This document shows, one piece after another, positions 4,798-10,496 of a stretch of DNA of 10,496 bases. Under the pieces are notes generated by a model that was not told the origin of the DNA, did no database searches, and worked only from the letters and a program-made list of their open reading frames with translations. Source of the DNA: DASSJF01 sp035280345 (GTDB taxonomy: Bacteria; Sysuimicrobiota; Sysuimicrobiia; Sysuimicrobiales; Segetimicrobiaceae); assembly GCA_035280345.1 (NCBI GenBank), contig DATEGA010000266.1:1-10496 (forward strand). Direction: 5' to 3'. The position numbers and the translations under genes are program-made. Within the stretch, counting starts at the first letter, position 1; every line of letters starts with the position of its first letter.

Positions 4798-5775
4798 CTA
4801 GTCGGCGAGCGCCGCTTCTCGGATGAGCGGGCTGAGCCGGACCGTTGCCGGCGGCAAACACGCCGTGTCGCTGCACGCCTGGAAGCGGACCACGACTTCG
4901 GGGCGCTGGTCGCCCGCGCCCGCGGCAACCGCGAACGTGACCGGGATTCGTCCCCTGATCGTGCCGTCGAGGACGGAAAACGCTTCGTCGAGGCCCTCGA
5001 CGTGATGGGCGTGGCCGTCCGGCCAGACGGCTGTGTCCGCGCCGAGGCCCTCGAGCGGCGCCAGGTCCGCGCTGAGCGCACTGTACCCGTCGGGGACGGG
5101 GGCGGTGTATACGTGCCATCCCTTCTTGATCATCAGTTCCACGGTCAGCGGCACGACTTGAAACGGCCGGAACTCCGGCGAGCTGAAATACGCTCGCACG
5201 CCCACCGCGTCGTTCTCGGCCGCCGCCTCGGGGCCGCGCTCCGATCCCTCAATGCCGAGCGCCGATGCCAGGAGTCCCGCCCCTGTGTCTCGGATCCGGT
5301 ATTTCGGGTGGAACCGCTTGGCGGCCACTTTTCCCTCGCTGTCCAGTAGGAAGACGGCGGGGTAGGCGACACCGCGCTGGTCGTCCCGGACCTGGCGCCC
5401 GAACTCCGCGTGATGGCGGTCCAGGTCCTCGTCCAGCATCCCCATCTTGCGAATCACCCGGCTGCCCTCGTCCGCGAGCAGCGGATACGTGATCCCGTGC
5501 TTCGCGGCAAACGCCGCGAGCGTCTCAACGGAGTCGTAGCTGATCGTAAAAAGCGCGATGCCGGCGCGGGCCAGGTCCGCGGCCACCTTTTGCAGCTCGA
5601 CGAGCTGCGTTTTACAGTACGGTCACCACCGCGCGCTGCGGTAGAAGACGACGAGGGCCCGCCGGCCACCGCGCGCCTCGTGGAGGCGGACCGGGGCCCC
5701 CGTCTGGTCGGGCAGGGTGATATCGGGAAAGGGGGCGCCGATCGCGGGGCCCATCCGGCTCAGATCCTCTGACAT
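4798..5775 (-). CDS. Redoxin/DsbD_N-like fusion selenoprotein with UxxC active site
   Basis: Read through one UGA, the frame runs 325 residues from ATG 5775, which has a strong GAGGAGGG ribosome site five bases upstream. Residues 1-165 are an AhpC/TSA-type thioredoxin fold: GAPFPDITLPDQTG, then VVFYRSARW-U-PYCKTQLVELQ with the putative Sec at 51 and resolving Cys54, then ITYPLLAD and VAYPAVFLLD with cis-Pro139. In the Cys homologues I know, this site reads W-C-P-Y-C-K, so UGA falls exactly on the first catalytic cysteine. Residues about 190-325 resemble the DsbD N-terminal domain (YFSSPEFRPFQ, KKGWHVYT, FQACSDTACLPP with Cys301 and Cys306). I see no signal peptide or membrane segment. The role is probably thiol/peroxide reduction. 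A gene finder ignoring Sec would start at GTG 5586 and lose the active site. Pseudogene or sequence error is the alternative. Confidence 0.85.
5592..5608 (-). promoter_or_regulatory. Candidate bacterial SECIS hairpin
   Basis: On the minus strand GCAGCTC and GAGCTGC form a perfect 7-base-pair stem around the 3-base loop GUC. The stem starts 14 bases after the UGA and the loop 21 bases after it. Known bacterial SECIS elements lie within the coding region just downstream of the UGA, with a short apical loop having G in its first two positions, roughly 16-37 bases from the UGA. All three conditions are met. The hairpin encodes the QLVEL segment and so is also under protein constraint. Confidence 0.7.
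5623..5625 (-). other. In-frame UGA, putative selenocysteine codon 51
   Basis: The TGA is codon 51 of a frame that is otherwise open from ATG 5775 to TAG 4798, with conserved protein sequence on both sides. It replaces the first Cys of a C-P-Y-C redox motif. The next base is C. A single-base change from TGC or TGT would give the ordinary cysteine form. Confidence 0.8.
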
Positions 5776-5882
5776 GGAAGCCCTCCTCGAGACAGTGACG
5801 TTTGCTACAACGTGGCGCCGGATCGATCCCTTCCCGCAACGCGCCGGCGTCCCGGGAGCGCGCCGCGAAGCCGTCGAGCAGC

Positions 5883-5900
5883 CTTTATCGAATCTTTACG
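5883..5900 (+). promoter_or_regulatory. Possible response-regulator binding site, 11-base-spaced direct repeat
   Basis: CTTTATC and CTTTACG are separated by four bases (CTTTATC-GAAT-CTTTACG), giving an 11-base repeat period. PhoB/OmpR-family regulators are known to bind such tandem half-sites as dimers. The site lies about 80 bases upstream of the adjacent OmpR/PhoB-type regulator gene, which suggests autoregulation, and about 110 bases from the divergent redoxin start. No confident -10/-35 pair was found in this intergenic region on either strand. Confidence 0.4.
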
Positions 5901-5923
5901 CGACTATTGCACGATCCGGACGG

Positions 5924-5945
5924 GGCGGGTTCCATCGGACCCGCC
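5924..5945 (+). promoter_or_regulatory. Strong hairpin in the leader of the response regulator gene
   Basis: GGCGGGT (5924-5930) pairs with ACCCGCC (5939-5945). The stem can extend inward by a T-G and a C-G pair, leaving loop CATC: nine pairs in all. It ends 33 bases before the GTG start, in the presumed 5' leader. It might be an operator dyad, an attenuating structure or an RNA-stability element. No T-run follows. Confidence 0.45.
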
Positions 5946-5978
5946 GCGGGATCGAGACCGCATCTTGGGGAGCCGTAT

Positions 5979-6698
5979 GTGACGGGACGGACGCAGCCGA
6001 CGGTGCTGGTGGTCGACGACGATCACAAACTGATCGCGCTCGTACGGATGTATCTGGAGCGGGACGGCTTTGCGGTGGTCCCGGCCTACGACGGCCGCCA
6101 GGCGCTCGATCTATTCGCGCGGCACCGTCCGGGCTTTGTCATCCTCGACGTCATGCTGCCCGAGGTCGACGGGGTCGCGGTCTGCCGCGCGTTGCGGAAG
6201 CGCTCGGACGTGCCCATCTTGATGCTCACCGCGCGCGTCGAGGAGAGCGACAAACTCTCCGGGCTCGCCGTGGGGGCTGACGACTACGTGACGAAACCGT
6301 TCAGCCCGCGCGAGCTCGTCGCGCGCGTGCACGCAATCCTCCGCCGCGCCGGCGGGGGCGGGGCGCCGGCGCCGCGGATTGAGCGCGGCGATTTGCTGAT
6401 GGACCTCGATCGGCACGAGGTGTACGTGGGCGGCCGCGAGGTGCGGCTCACCGTCATCGAGTACAAACTGCTTCAGACGTTGATGGAGTTTCCCGGACGG
6501 GTGTTCACCCGCGAACAGCTGCTGACGCACGTGTACGCCTTCGACGAGGCGGTCGTCATCGATCGGACGGTCGACGTGCACGTGGGCAAGCTGCGCGAAA
6601 AGCTCGGCGACGATCCCGCCCGTCCGCGCTACATCGAGACGGTGCGGGGGGTCGGCTACCGGCTGCTCGAGCCGACGCGGCCGAAACGTGCGGGATAG
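5979..6698 (+). CDS. OmpR/PhoB-family response regulator
   Basis: This 239-residue transcription factor is activated by phosphorylation from the overlapping sensor kinase. The receiver domain (about 8-120) has the acidic pair in VLVVDDD (13-15), phospho-acceptor Asp57 in VILDVMLP, Thr84 in LMLTAR and Lys106 in VTKPFSP. The C-terminal winged helix (about 137-232) has VRLTVIEYKLLQTLMEFPG, FTREQLL, a recognition helix region RTVDVHVGKLREKLG and the wing IETVRGVGYRL. I chose GTG 5979 because GGGGAG lies six bases upstream and it places the first beta strand nine residues in. An ATG at 5977 is out of frame. The gene overlaps the kinase gene by 11 bases. The signal and targets are unknown. Adjacent direct repeats suggest autoregulation. 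Confidence 0.95.
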   Translation: MTGRTQPTVLVVDDDHKLIALVRMYLERDGFAVVPAYDGRQALDLFARHRPGFVILDVMLPEVDGVAVCRALRKRSDVPILMLTARVEESDKLSGLAVGADDYVTKPFSPRELVARVHAILRRAGGGGAPAPRIERGDLLMDLDRHEVYVGGREVRLTVIEYKLLQTLMEFPGRVFTREQLLTHVYAFDEAVVIDRTVDVHVGKLREKLGDDPARPRYIETVRGVGYRLLEPTRPKRAG

Positions 6699-7755
6699 GC
6701 TGCTCTGGCGGCTGCTCGGCGCGCAGCTGCTGGTGATCGCCATCGCCGTTGCGATCACCGGGATCTTGATCTCCGACCGCGCCGCGCAGTTCTTCATGGT
6801 TATCATGACCCGCTACCACATCGATCCCACGACGGTGGAGCAGGACTTCCTGCGCGAGGTGCGCCGCGTGCTGATTACGGGCGGGGTCGCCGCGGCGGCG
6901 GTGGCGATGCTGCTCGGCTGGATCCTCGTCCGCCGGCTGGTCCGCCCGATCTCCGACATGATGCTGCTCGCCGAACGGATCGCCGCCGGTGATTACGCGC
7001 AGCGGGTCGCGACCCGCGGACCGGACGAGTTGGTCCGGCTCGCAGACTCGCTCAACCGCATGGCGGCGTCACTCGACCGCATCGAGGCGCTCCGCCGGGA
7101 CCTGGTCGCGAACGTCGCCCATGAACTGCGCACGCCGCTCAGCACGCTGCAGGGCTATCTCGAAGGGCTTCGGGACGGCGTCGTGCCGGTCAGCCGCGAG
7201 ACGCTGGCATCGCTGCACGAGGAAGTGATGCGCCTGGTCCGTCTCGTCGACATGCTGCAGCAGCTCAGCCGCTTCGACGCGCGGATGTCGGACCTGCGGC
7301 GCACGCGCTTCGACGCCGGCGTCCTGGCGCAGCAGATCGCGGCCCTCTACGTTCCGGAGCTCAGCGCCAGGAAACTCCGCGTCACGGTCGCCGCCGCCGC
7401 GCCGGCGCCCGAGGTCGAAGCCGACGCGGATCTCGTCGGGCAGGCGCTGCGCAACCTGCTCGACAACGCGCTGCGATACGCGTTCCCGGGCTCCGACATC
7501 ACCGTGCGTGCGGCCCGTGTGAACGGGGGGGTGCGGCTGGCGGTCGAGAATGTGGGAGAGGGGATCGCCCCCGACGACCTGCCGCACATTTTCGAGCGGT
7601 TCTATCGGGGCGAGAAGTCGCGCTCGCGCGATACCGGCGGGGCGGGGATCGGGCTCGCCCTCGTCCAGGAGATCGCCCGCGCCCACGGCGGCGATGTCGG
7701 GGCCGAGAGCGCCGGTGGGCGGACCACCGTCTGGCTCACGCTATCGGGCACATGA
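6688..7755 (+). CDS. Sensor histidine kinase of the two-component pair
   Basis: This 355-residue membrane kinase has TM1 at about residues 9-29, a short outer segment of about 30 residues (30-60) and TM2 at about 61-83. A HAMP linker (about 81-133) follows, then HisKA with phospho-acceptor His145 in NVAHELRTPLS. The HATPase domain has the N box NLLDNALRYA (256-265), G1 box VENVGEGI (286-293), F box IFERFYRG (301-308) and G2 box GGAGIGLALV (317-326). In G1 the usual Asp is Asn288, a variation seen in other active kinases. It starts at GTG 6688 inside the end of the regulator gene without a clear ribosome site, consistent with translational coupling. The short sensor loop suggests it detects a membrane or envelope signal, not a soluble ligand bound to a PAS domain. 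The ligand is unknown. Confidence 0.95.
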   Translation: MRDRLLWRLLGAQLLVIAIAVAITGILISDRAAQFFMVIMTRYHIDPTTVEQDFLREVRRVLITGGVAAAAVAMLLGWILVRRLVRPISDMMLLAERIAAGDYAQRVATRGPDELVRLADSLNRMAASLDRIEALRRDLVANVAHELRTPLSTLQGYLEGLRDGVVPVSRETLASLHEEVMRLVRLVDMLQQLSRFDARMSDLRRTRFDAGVLAQQIAALYVPELSARKLRVTVAAAAPAPEVEADADLVGQALRNLLDNALRYAFPGSDITVRAARVNGGVRLAVENVGEGIAPDDLPHIFERFYRGEKSRSRDTGGAGIGLALVQEIARAHGGDVGAESAGGRTTVWLTLSGT

Positions 7756-7807
7756 ACGGCGCCTCAGGCCGCGCCGAGGAGGCTCACCGCAGCATCGTGG
7801 CGACACG

Positions 7808-8731
7808 ATGACGGACGTCCGGCCGCTCACGCCCGCCGATCTGACGTGGGTGCCGCCGCTGGCCGATGCGGCGTTCTCGCGCATCTCCGAGACGCTCTAC
7901 GGCCGGCCGCGCACGCCGCCCTTGTTTCCCCCGCACATGTTCTCGTACCGGCTGGCTTCGGATCCGGAGGGCTGTTTCGCGGCCGTCGATGGCGGCCACC
8001 CGGTCGGTGTGCTGTTCTCCGTCGCCCGCGGGCCGCTCGCGTGGGTCGGGCCGATCGCGGTTGCGCCCGACGTTGACAACCGGGGAGCCGGCCAGGCGAT
8101 GATGGCCGCGTGCCTGGAGGGGTGGGCACGCCGCGGCGTCCGGCTCGCGGGACTCGAGACCTTCCCGTCGAGCCCCAAGCATCTCCATCTCTACGCGAAG
8201 CTTGGATTCCGGCCGGGATGGACCGGACTCGGCGTGCGCAAGGAGTGGGGGGCGGCGGGACCCGGGGACGCGCCGTCCTCCACGCGCGAGCCGTCCGCGC
8301 TCTGGCCGGGTGACGTCGAGAGCGCCGGCGATCCGCCGGCGCTCGATTTCGTCTACCCCGGGCTCGACGTGCGCGCCGAAGCGGAGGCGACGCGGCGCCA
8401 GGGGATCGGCGAACTGCTGGTCACGGACGGGGGCTGCGCACTCTGCCACGTGCGAAGCACATTCCACCCGCGGCCCGGCAACACGTTCGTACCGTTTCTC
8501 GCGGCACGCGACGAAGGAGCGTTCGACCGGCTGGTGCGGGCCGTGGAATGCCTTGCGGTCCGGGCCGGCGGCCACGCGGTGAGCGTCCGCCTGCCGGGGT
8601 CATGCTGGGGCGCGTACCGGCACCTTGCGGCACGCGGCTACCGCGACATGGGCGCAATGCTTCGCATGAAGCGCGGCGAGCGGCCGGACTACGACCACGC
8701 GGAGCTGTTCTACTGCGATAACTGGCTCTAG
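7808..8731 (+). CDS. Two-part GNAT-family acetyltransferase
   Basis: The 307-residue product has an N-terminal GNAT domain (about 1-147). Its acetyl-CoA binding motif A is IAVAPDVDNRGAGQAMM (83-99, with R-G-A-G), and its LYAKLGFRPGW segment (128-138) is typical of the end of motif B. After a low-complexity linker rich in Gly, Pro and Ser (148-175), the C-terminal half (about 178-300) has GNAT-like strands. It ends GYRDMGAMLRMKRG (277-290) but lacks a clear R/Q-x-x-G-x-G/A loop, so it may be a degenerate second GNAT fold. The acetylated substrate is unknown. ATG 7808 is the only reasonable in-frame start. The GAGGAGG at 7776-7782 is too distant (25 bases) to serve it well. It starts 52 bases after the kinase gene and is probably cotranscribed. 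Its TAG shares four bases with the opposing regulator's stop. Confidence 0.85.
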   Translation: MTDVRPLTPADLTWVPPLADAAFSRISETLYGRPRTPPLFPPHMFSYRLASDPEGCFAAVDGGHPVGVLFSVARGPLAWVGPIAVAPDVDNRGAGQAMMAACLEGWARRGVRLAGLETFPSSPKHLHLYAKLGFRPGWTGLGVRKEWGAAGPGDAPSSTREPSALWPGDVESAGDPPALDFVYPGLDVRAEAEATRRQGIGELLVTDGGCALCHVRSTFHPRPGNTFVPFLAARDEGAFDRLVRAVECLAVRAGGHAVSVRLPGSCWGAYRHLAARGYRDMGAMLRMKRGERPDYDHAELFYCDNWL

Positions 8732-10044
8732 CGGTTCCCCGACACGCGGGCCGCCAGGTTCGGCTGGCGCAGCTCGCGCAGCGCGCGGGCGAGGTAGGGC
8801 GCGGCGTCGGACGGGCGCTTCTGGTCGATCAAGAACTCGCCCAGTTCGTTCGCGGCCGCCGCGAGGTCCGCGCGCATGTCGAGGCTTTCGAACGACGTGA
8901 TCGCCTGCTTGTAATGGCGCACCGCGTCGGTCGTGTGGCCCTGCGCACGCGTTAGGCGCGCCCGCACCAGCATGATCCGCGCCGCCTCGGTCGTGTCCTT
9001 GAGCCGTCGGGTCAGCCGCTCCGCCTCCGCGAGCGCCTCCTCCGATTCCGCGAGCGCCCTGGTCGCGACCAACGCGCGGGCCAGCTCCGTCAGGCTGCGC
9101 GCCCGTCCCGGATCGTCGCCGAGCTGCTGCTTGATCCGGAGGCTGCTGCGGAGCTGCTCGATCGCGTCCTGCACGTCGCCGCGCTCGAGGAGCATGATGC
9201 CCATGCTGGTGCGGGCCTGCGCCAGCAGCCGGATGTCCTCCAGCAGCTCGAAGATGTGCTCGGCCCTGGCAAGGTGCGCGAAGGCGGCGTCGGGCCGGCC
9301 GGCGTCGCGATGTGCGATACCGAGCTGCACGTGCACGAGGCCGATGCGGCGCAGGTCCTGCGTCGGCTCCAGCAGTGCCAGCGCCTCGCGGTACCAGCGC
9401 GCCGCCTCCTGGTGTTCGCCGGCCTCCTGGTAGGTGTTGCCGAGGTTCAGCAGGAGCGCGCCGGCGAGGGAGACGTCCGGCTCGCCGTCCGCCTGCACAC
9501 GGCGATGCGCCTCGAGGAAGTGCTCGCGGGCCGCGGCGAGGTCCCGCTCATAGTAGGCGATCAAGCCGAGCACGTGGCTGATGCGGGCGAGGTGCCGGGG
9601 CTCCTGAATCTCCGCGGCGAGGTCGCGCGCGCGCCCGACGTTCTGCCGCGCCAGGTCGAACTGACGGAGCCCCGCGAGCGCCGACCCGAGGCCGCAGCAG
9701 GCCTCCGCCTCGGCGTTCTTGTCGTCCTGCTGCTGCGCGATTCCGCGGGTCTGCGTGAACGTTTCCGCGGCCTGTGTGAAGTCGCCCTGCTTGAGCAGCG
9801 CCCAACCGAGGCTCAGCAGCGTCTGCAGCGCGCGGCGGCCGAGCGGGGTGCTTTCCTCGAGAAAGTATCCAATCGGCCGCTGCAGCCGCTTTGCCAGCAG
9901 GATCAGCGTCTCGATCGAGGGCTTGGCGCGGTCCTTTTCGATGAGACTGATGAAGCCTTTGGTGAGCTCGGCGCCGCCGAGCTGCGATTGGGTCAGGCGC
10001 AGTTCTTTCCGACGCGCGCGGATCCGCTCGCCCAGCGACGGCAT
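8728..10044 (-). CDS. XRE-family DNA-binding protein with tetratricopeptide repeats
   Basis: The 438-residue cytoplasmic protein begins with a Cro/C1-type helix-turn-helix (about 4-62). This includes LGERIRARRKELRLTQSQLG, a recognition helix around LTKGFISLIEKD, and SIETLILLAKRL. The remainder (about 72-430) is alpha-helical with roughly eight to nine TPR units, seen from repeated G/A-L-x-x-G-D/R and A-x-x-x-Y/F-x-x-A patterns such as LGWALLKQGDFTQAAETF, LGNTYQEAGEHQEAARWY and MGIMLLERGDVQDAIEQL. The architecture resembles peptide-responsive or partner-binding regulators (Rap/PlcR-like TPR regulators), but the ligand is unknown. I start at ATG 10044, with GGAGG six bases upstream. An upstream in-frame ATG at 10086 lacks a ribosome site. 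The gene converges on the acetyltransferase gene and diverges from tRNA-Thr/tuf. No confident promoter was found for it in the 178-base divergent region. Confidence 0.9.
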   Translation of the reverse strand: MPSLGERIRARRKELRLTQSQLGGAELTKGFISLIEKDRAKPSIETLILLAKRLQRPIGYFLEESTPLGRRALQTLLSLGWALLKQGDFTQAAETFTQTRGIAQQQDDKNAEAEACCGLGSALAGLRQFDLARQNVGRARDLAAEIQEPRHLARISHVLGLIAYYERDLAAAREHFLEAHRRVQADGEPDVSLAGALLLNLGNTYQEAGEHQEAARWYREALALLEPTQDLRRIGLVHVQLGIAHRDAGRPDAAFAHLARAEHIFELLEDIRLLAQARTSMGIMLLERGDVQDAIEQLRSSLRIKQQLGDDPGRARSLTELARALVATRALAESEEALAEAERLTRRLKDTTEAARIMLVRARLTRAQGHTTDAVRHYKQAITSFESLDMRADLAAAANELGEFLIDQKRPSDAAPYLARALRELRQPNLAARVSGNR

Positions 10045-10195
10045 TCCGTTCCTCCGGATCGGTTGGATGAGTGAGGCTTGAGCCATGGTCCAAAACTCCG
10101 CGCGAGTTAGGCTCAACGCCAGCAACTTCCTGCGGCCTTCCGTCAACCGGCCGGCGGGTGGTTTAATGGTACAATATGCGCAACGGGCCTGCACG

Positions 10196-10209
10196 CTCTG
10201 CTATAATCG
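10196..10209 (+). promoter_or_regulatory. Promoter of tRNA-Thr (and possibly tuf)
   Basis: TATAAT (10202-10207) has an extended -10 TGC directly upstream and a GC-rich discriminator downstream. The mature tRNA begins 15 bases after the hexamer. The 14 bases CTCTGCTATAATCG are identical to those of the tRNA-Gly promoter. The -35 region is poor (TGCGCA at 10177-10182, 19-base spacing), consistent with reliance on the extended -10. A second weaker TACAAT on the same strand is at 10170-10175. Confidence 0.75.
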
Positions 10210-10222
10210 CGGTGCCGGTTGG

Positions 10223-10298
10223 GCCCACGTAGCTCAGGCGGCAGAGCGTGTCCTTGGTAAGGACAAGGTCACCGGTTCGAATCCGGTCGTGGGCTCCA
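10223..10298 (+). tRNA. tRNA-Thr (anticodon GGT)
   Basis: The acceptor GCCCACG (10223-10229) pairs with CGTGGGC (10288-10294). The anticodon stem TGTCC/GGACA has loop TTGGTAA, giving anticodon GGT. The T arm is ACCGG-TTCGAAT-CCGGT. Discriminator T and encoded CCA follow. Its position just upstream of tuf matches the known bacterial arrangement in which tRNA-Thr(GGU) precedes an EF-Tu gene (thrT-tufB in Escherichia coli). Confidence 0.97.
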
Positions 10299-10367
10299 GG
10301 AAACACCCCCCAGTCCTGTGTTGTGACGGGGATCTTTCTGCGCAGCGATGATCAACGGAGGCCGGAG

Positions 10368-10496
10368 ATGGCGAAGGCGAAATTTGAGCGGACGAAGCCG
10401 CACGTCAACGTGGGGACGATAGGGCACGTGGATCACGGGAAGACGACGTTGACGGCGGCGATCACGGGGGTCTTGGCGAGTTTGGGGAAGACGAAG
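10368..10496 (+). CDS. tuf: Elongation factor Tu, N-terminal part (partial at 3' end)
   Basis: EF-Tu delivers aminoacyl-tRNA to the ribosome as a GTP complex. The 43 visible residues begin MAKAKFERTKPHVNVGTIGH and include the G1/P-loop GHVDHGKT (19-26) followed by TLTAAIT, all hallmarks of EF-Tu. The ATG has GGAGG (10357-10361) six bases upstream. The gene lies 69 bases after tRNA-Thr and may be cotranscribed with it. The spacer has no convincing terminator; a short AACAC/GTGTT pairing near 10303-10321 is too weak to call. Confidence 0.97.
   Translation, partial: MAKAKFERTKPHVNVGTIGHVDHGKTTLTAAITGVLASLGKTK

Noticed and set aside
4798..5586. Redoxin gene starting at the internal GTG 5586
   Set aside because: This start lacks a ribosome site and removes the active site and first beta strands of the fold; the upstream ATG 5775 with GAGGAGGG is in the same frame across the UGA.
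7797..7811. Four-codon GTG mini-frame whose stop overlaps the acetyltransferase ATG (ATGA)
   Set aside because: The GAGGAGG is 14 bases from this GTG, which is too far, and so short a frame is expected by chance.
9256..10074. 272-codon plus-strand frame opposite the TPR gene
   Set aside because: It is a shadow in high-GC DNA. The opposite strand has clear HTH and TPR motifs and a good ribosome site.
10045..10194. Upstream 50-codon extension of the XRE/TPR gene to 10194
   Set aside because: No ribosome site precedes those starts, while ATG 10044 has GGAGG at ideal spacing and places the HTH at the N-terminus as usual.

Overview
The window is about 10.5 kb of bacterial chromosome with high G+C. 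Start sites are well spaced, usually with GGAGG-type ribosome binding sites, GTG starts are frequent, and all four tRNA genes encode their 3' CCA. It carries housekeeping genes (uvrC, folP, folE, tRNAs, tuf) and no phage, IS or CRISPR signature. I cannot assign a phylum. The gene content and the in-frame UGA suggest an uncultured high-GC bacterium that uses selenocysteine, but that is inference.

Layout. (1) 1-2790: the 3' end of uvrC overlaps folP by 4 bases (GTGA). Convergent to them lies folE, GTP cyclohydrolase I, whose reading frame is interrupted by an in-frame 207-residue intein. The intein sits immediately before the active-site zinc ligand Cys, and folE looks less GC-rich than its neighbours. 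(2) 2791-3313: a divergent promoter region, then tRNA-Gly(GCC), tRNA-Cys(GCA) and tRNA-Leu(UAA). (3) 3333-4229: a secreted protein built from six 44-residue HAF-type repeats, starting 20 bases after tRNA-Leu. (4) 4213-5775, minus strand: a redoxin/DsbD_N-like fusion gene whose active site is U-x-x-C, with UGA at codon 51 followed by a hairpin that fits the bacterial SECIS pattern. A small P-loop kinase-like gene lies downstream of it. (5) 5979-8731, plus strand: an OmpR/PhoB-type response regulator, an overlapping sensor histidine kinase, and a two-part GNAT acetyltransferase. (6) 8728-10044, minus strand: an XRE-type DNA-binding/TPR regulator. (7) 10202-10496: a tRNA promoter, tRNA-Thr(GGU) and the start of tuf.

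Working together: folE and folP belong to the same pathway (folate synthesis) but are transcribed towards each other. The folE product must splice before its zinc site can form. The redoxin selenoprotein is divergent from the two-component system across a 203-base region that holds a PhoB-box-like pair of 11-base-spaced direct repeats and a strong hairpin. A shared redox function is possible but unproven. The tRNA-Gly and tRNA-Thr promoters share an identical 14-base extended -10 core with a GC-rich discriminator, as expected for stable RNA promoters.

The two most notable items are the folE intein and the UGA-containing redoxin. The latter would be annotated automatically as a truncated gene starting at an internal GTG.
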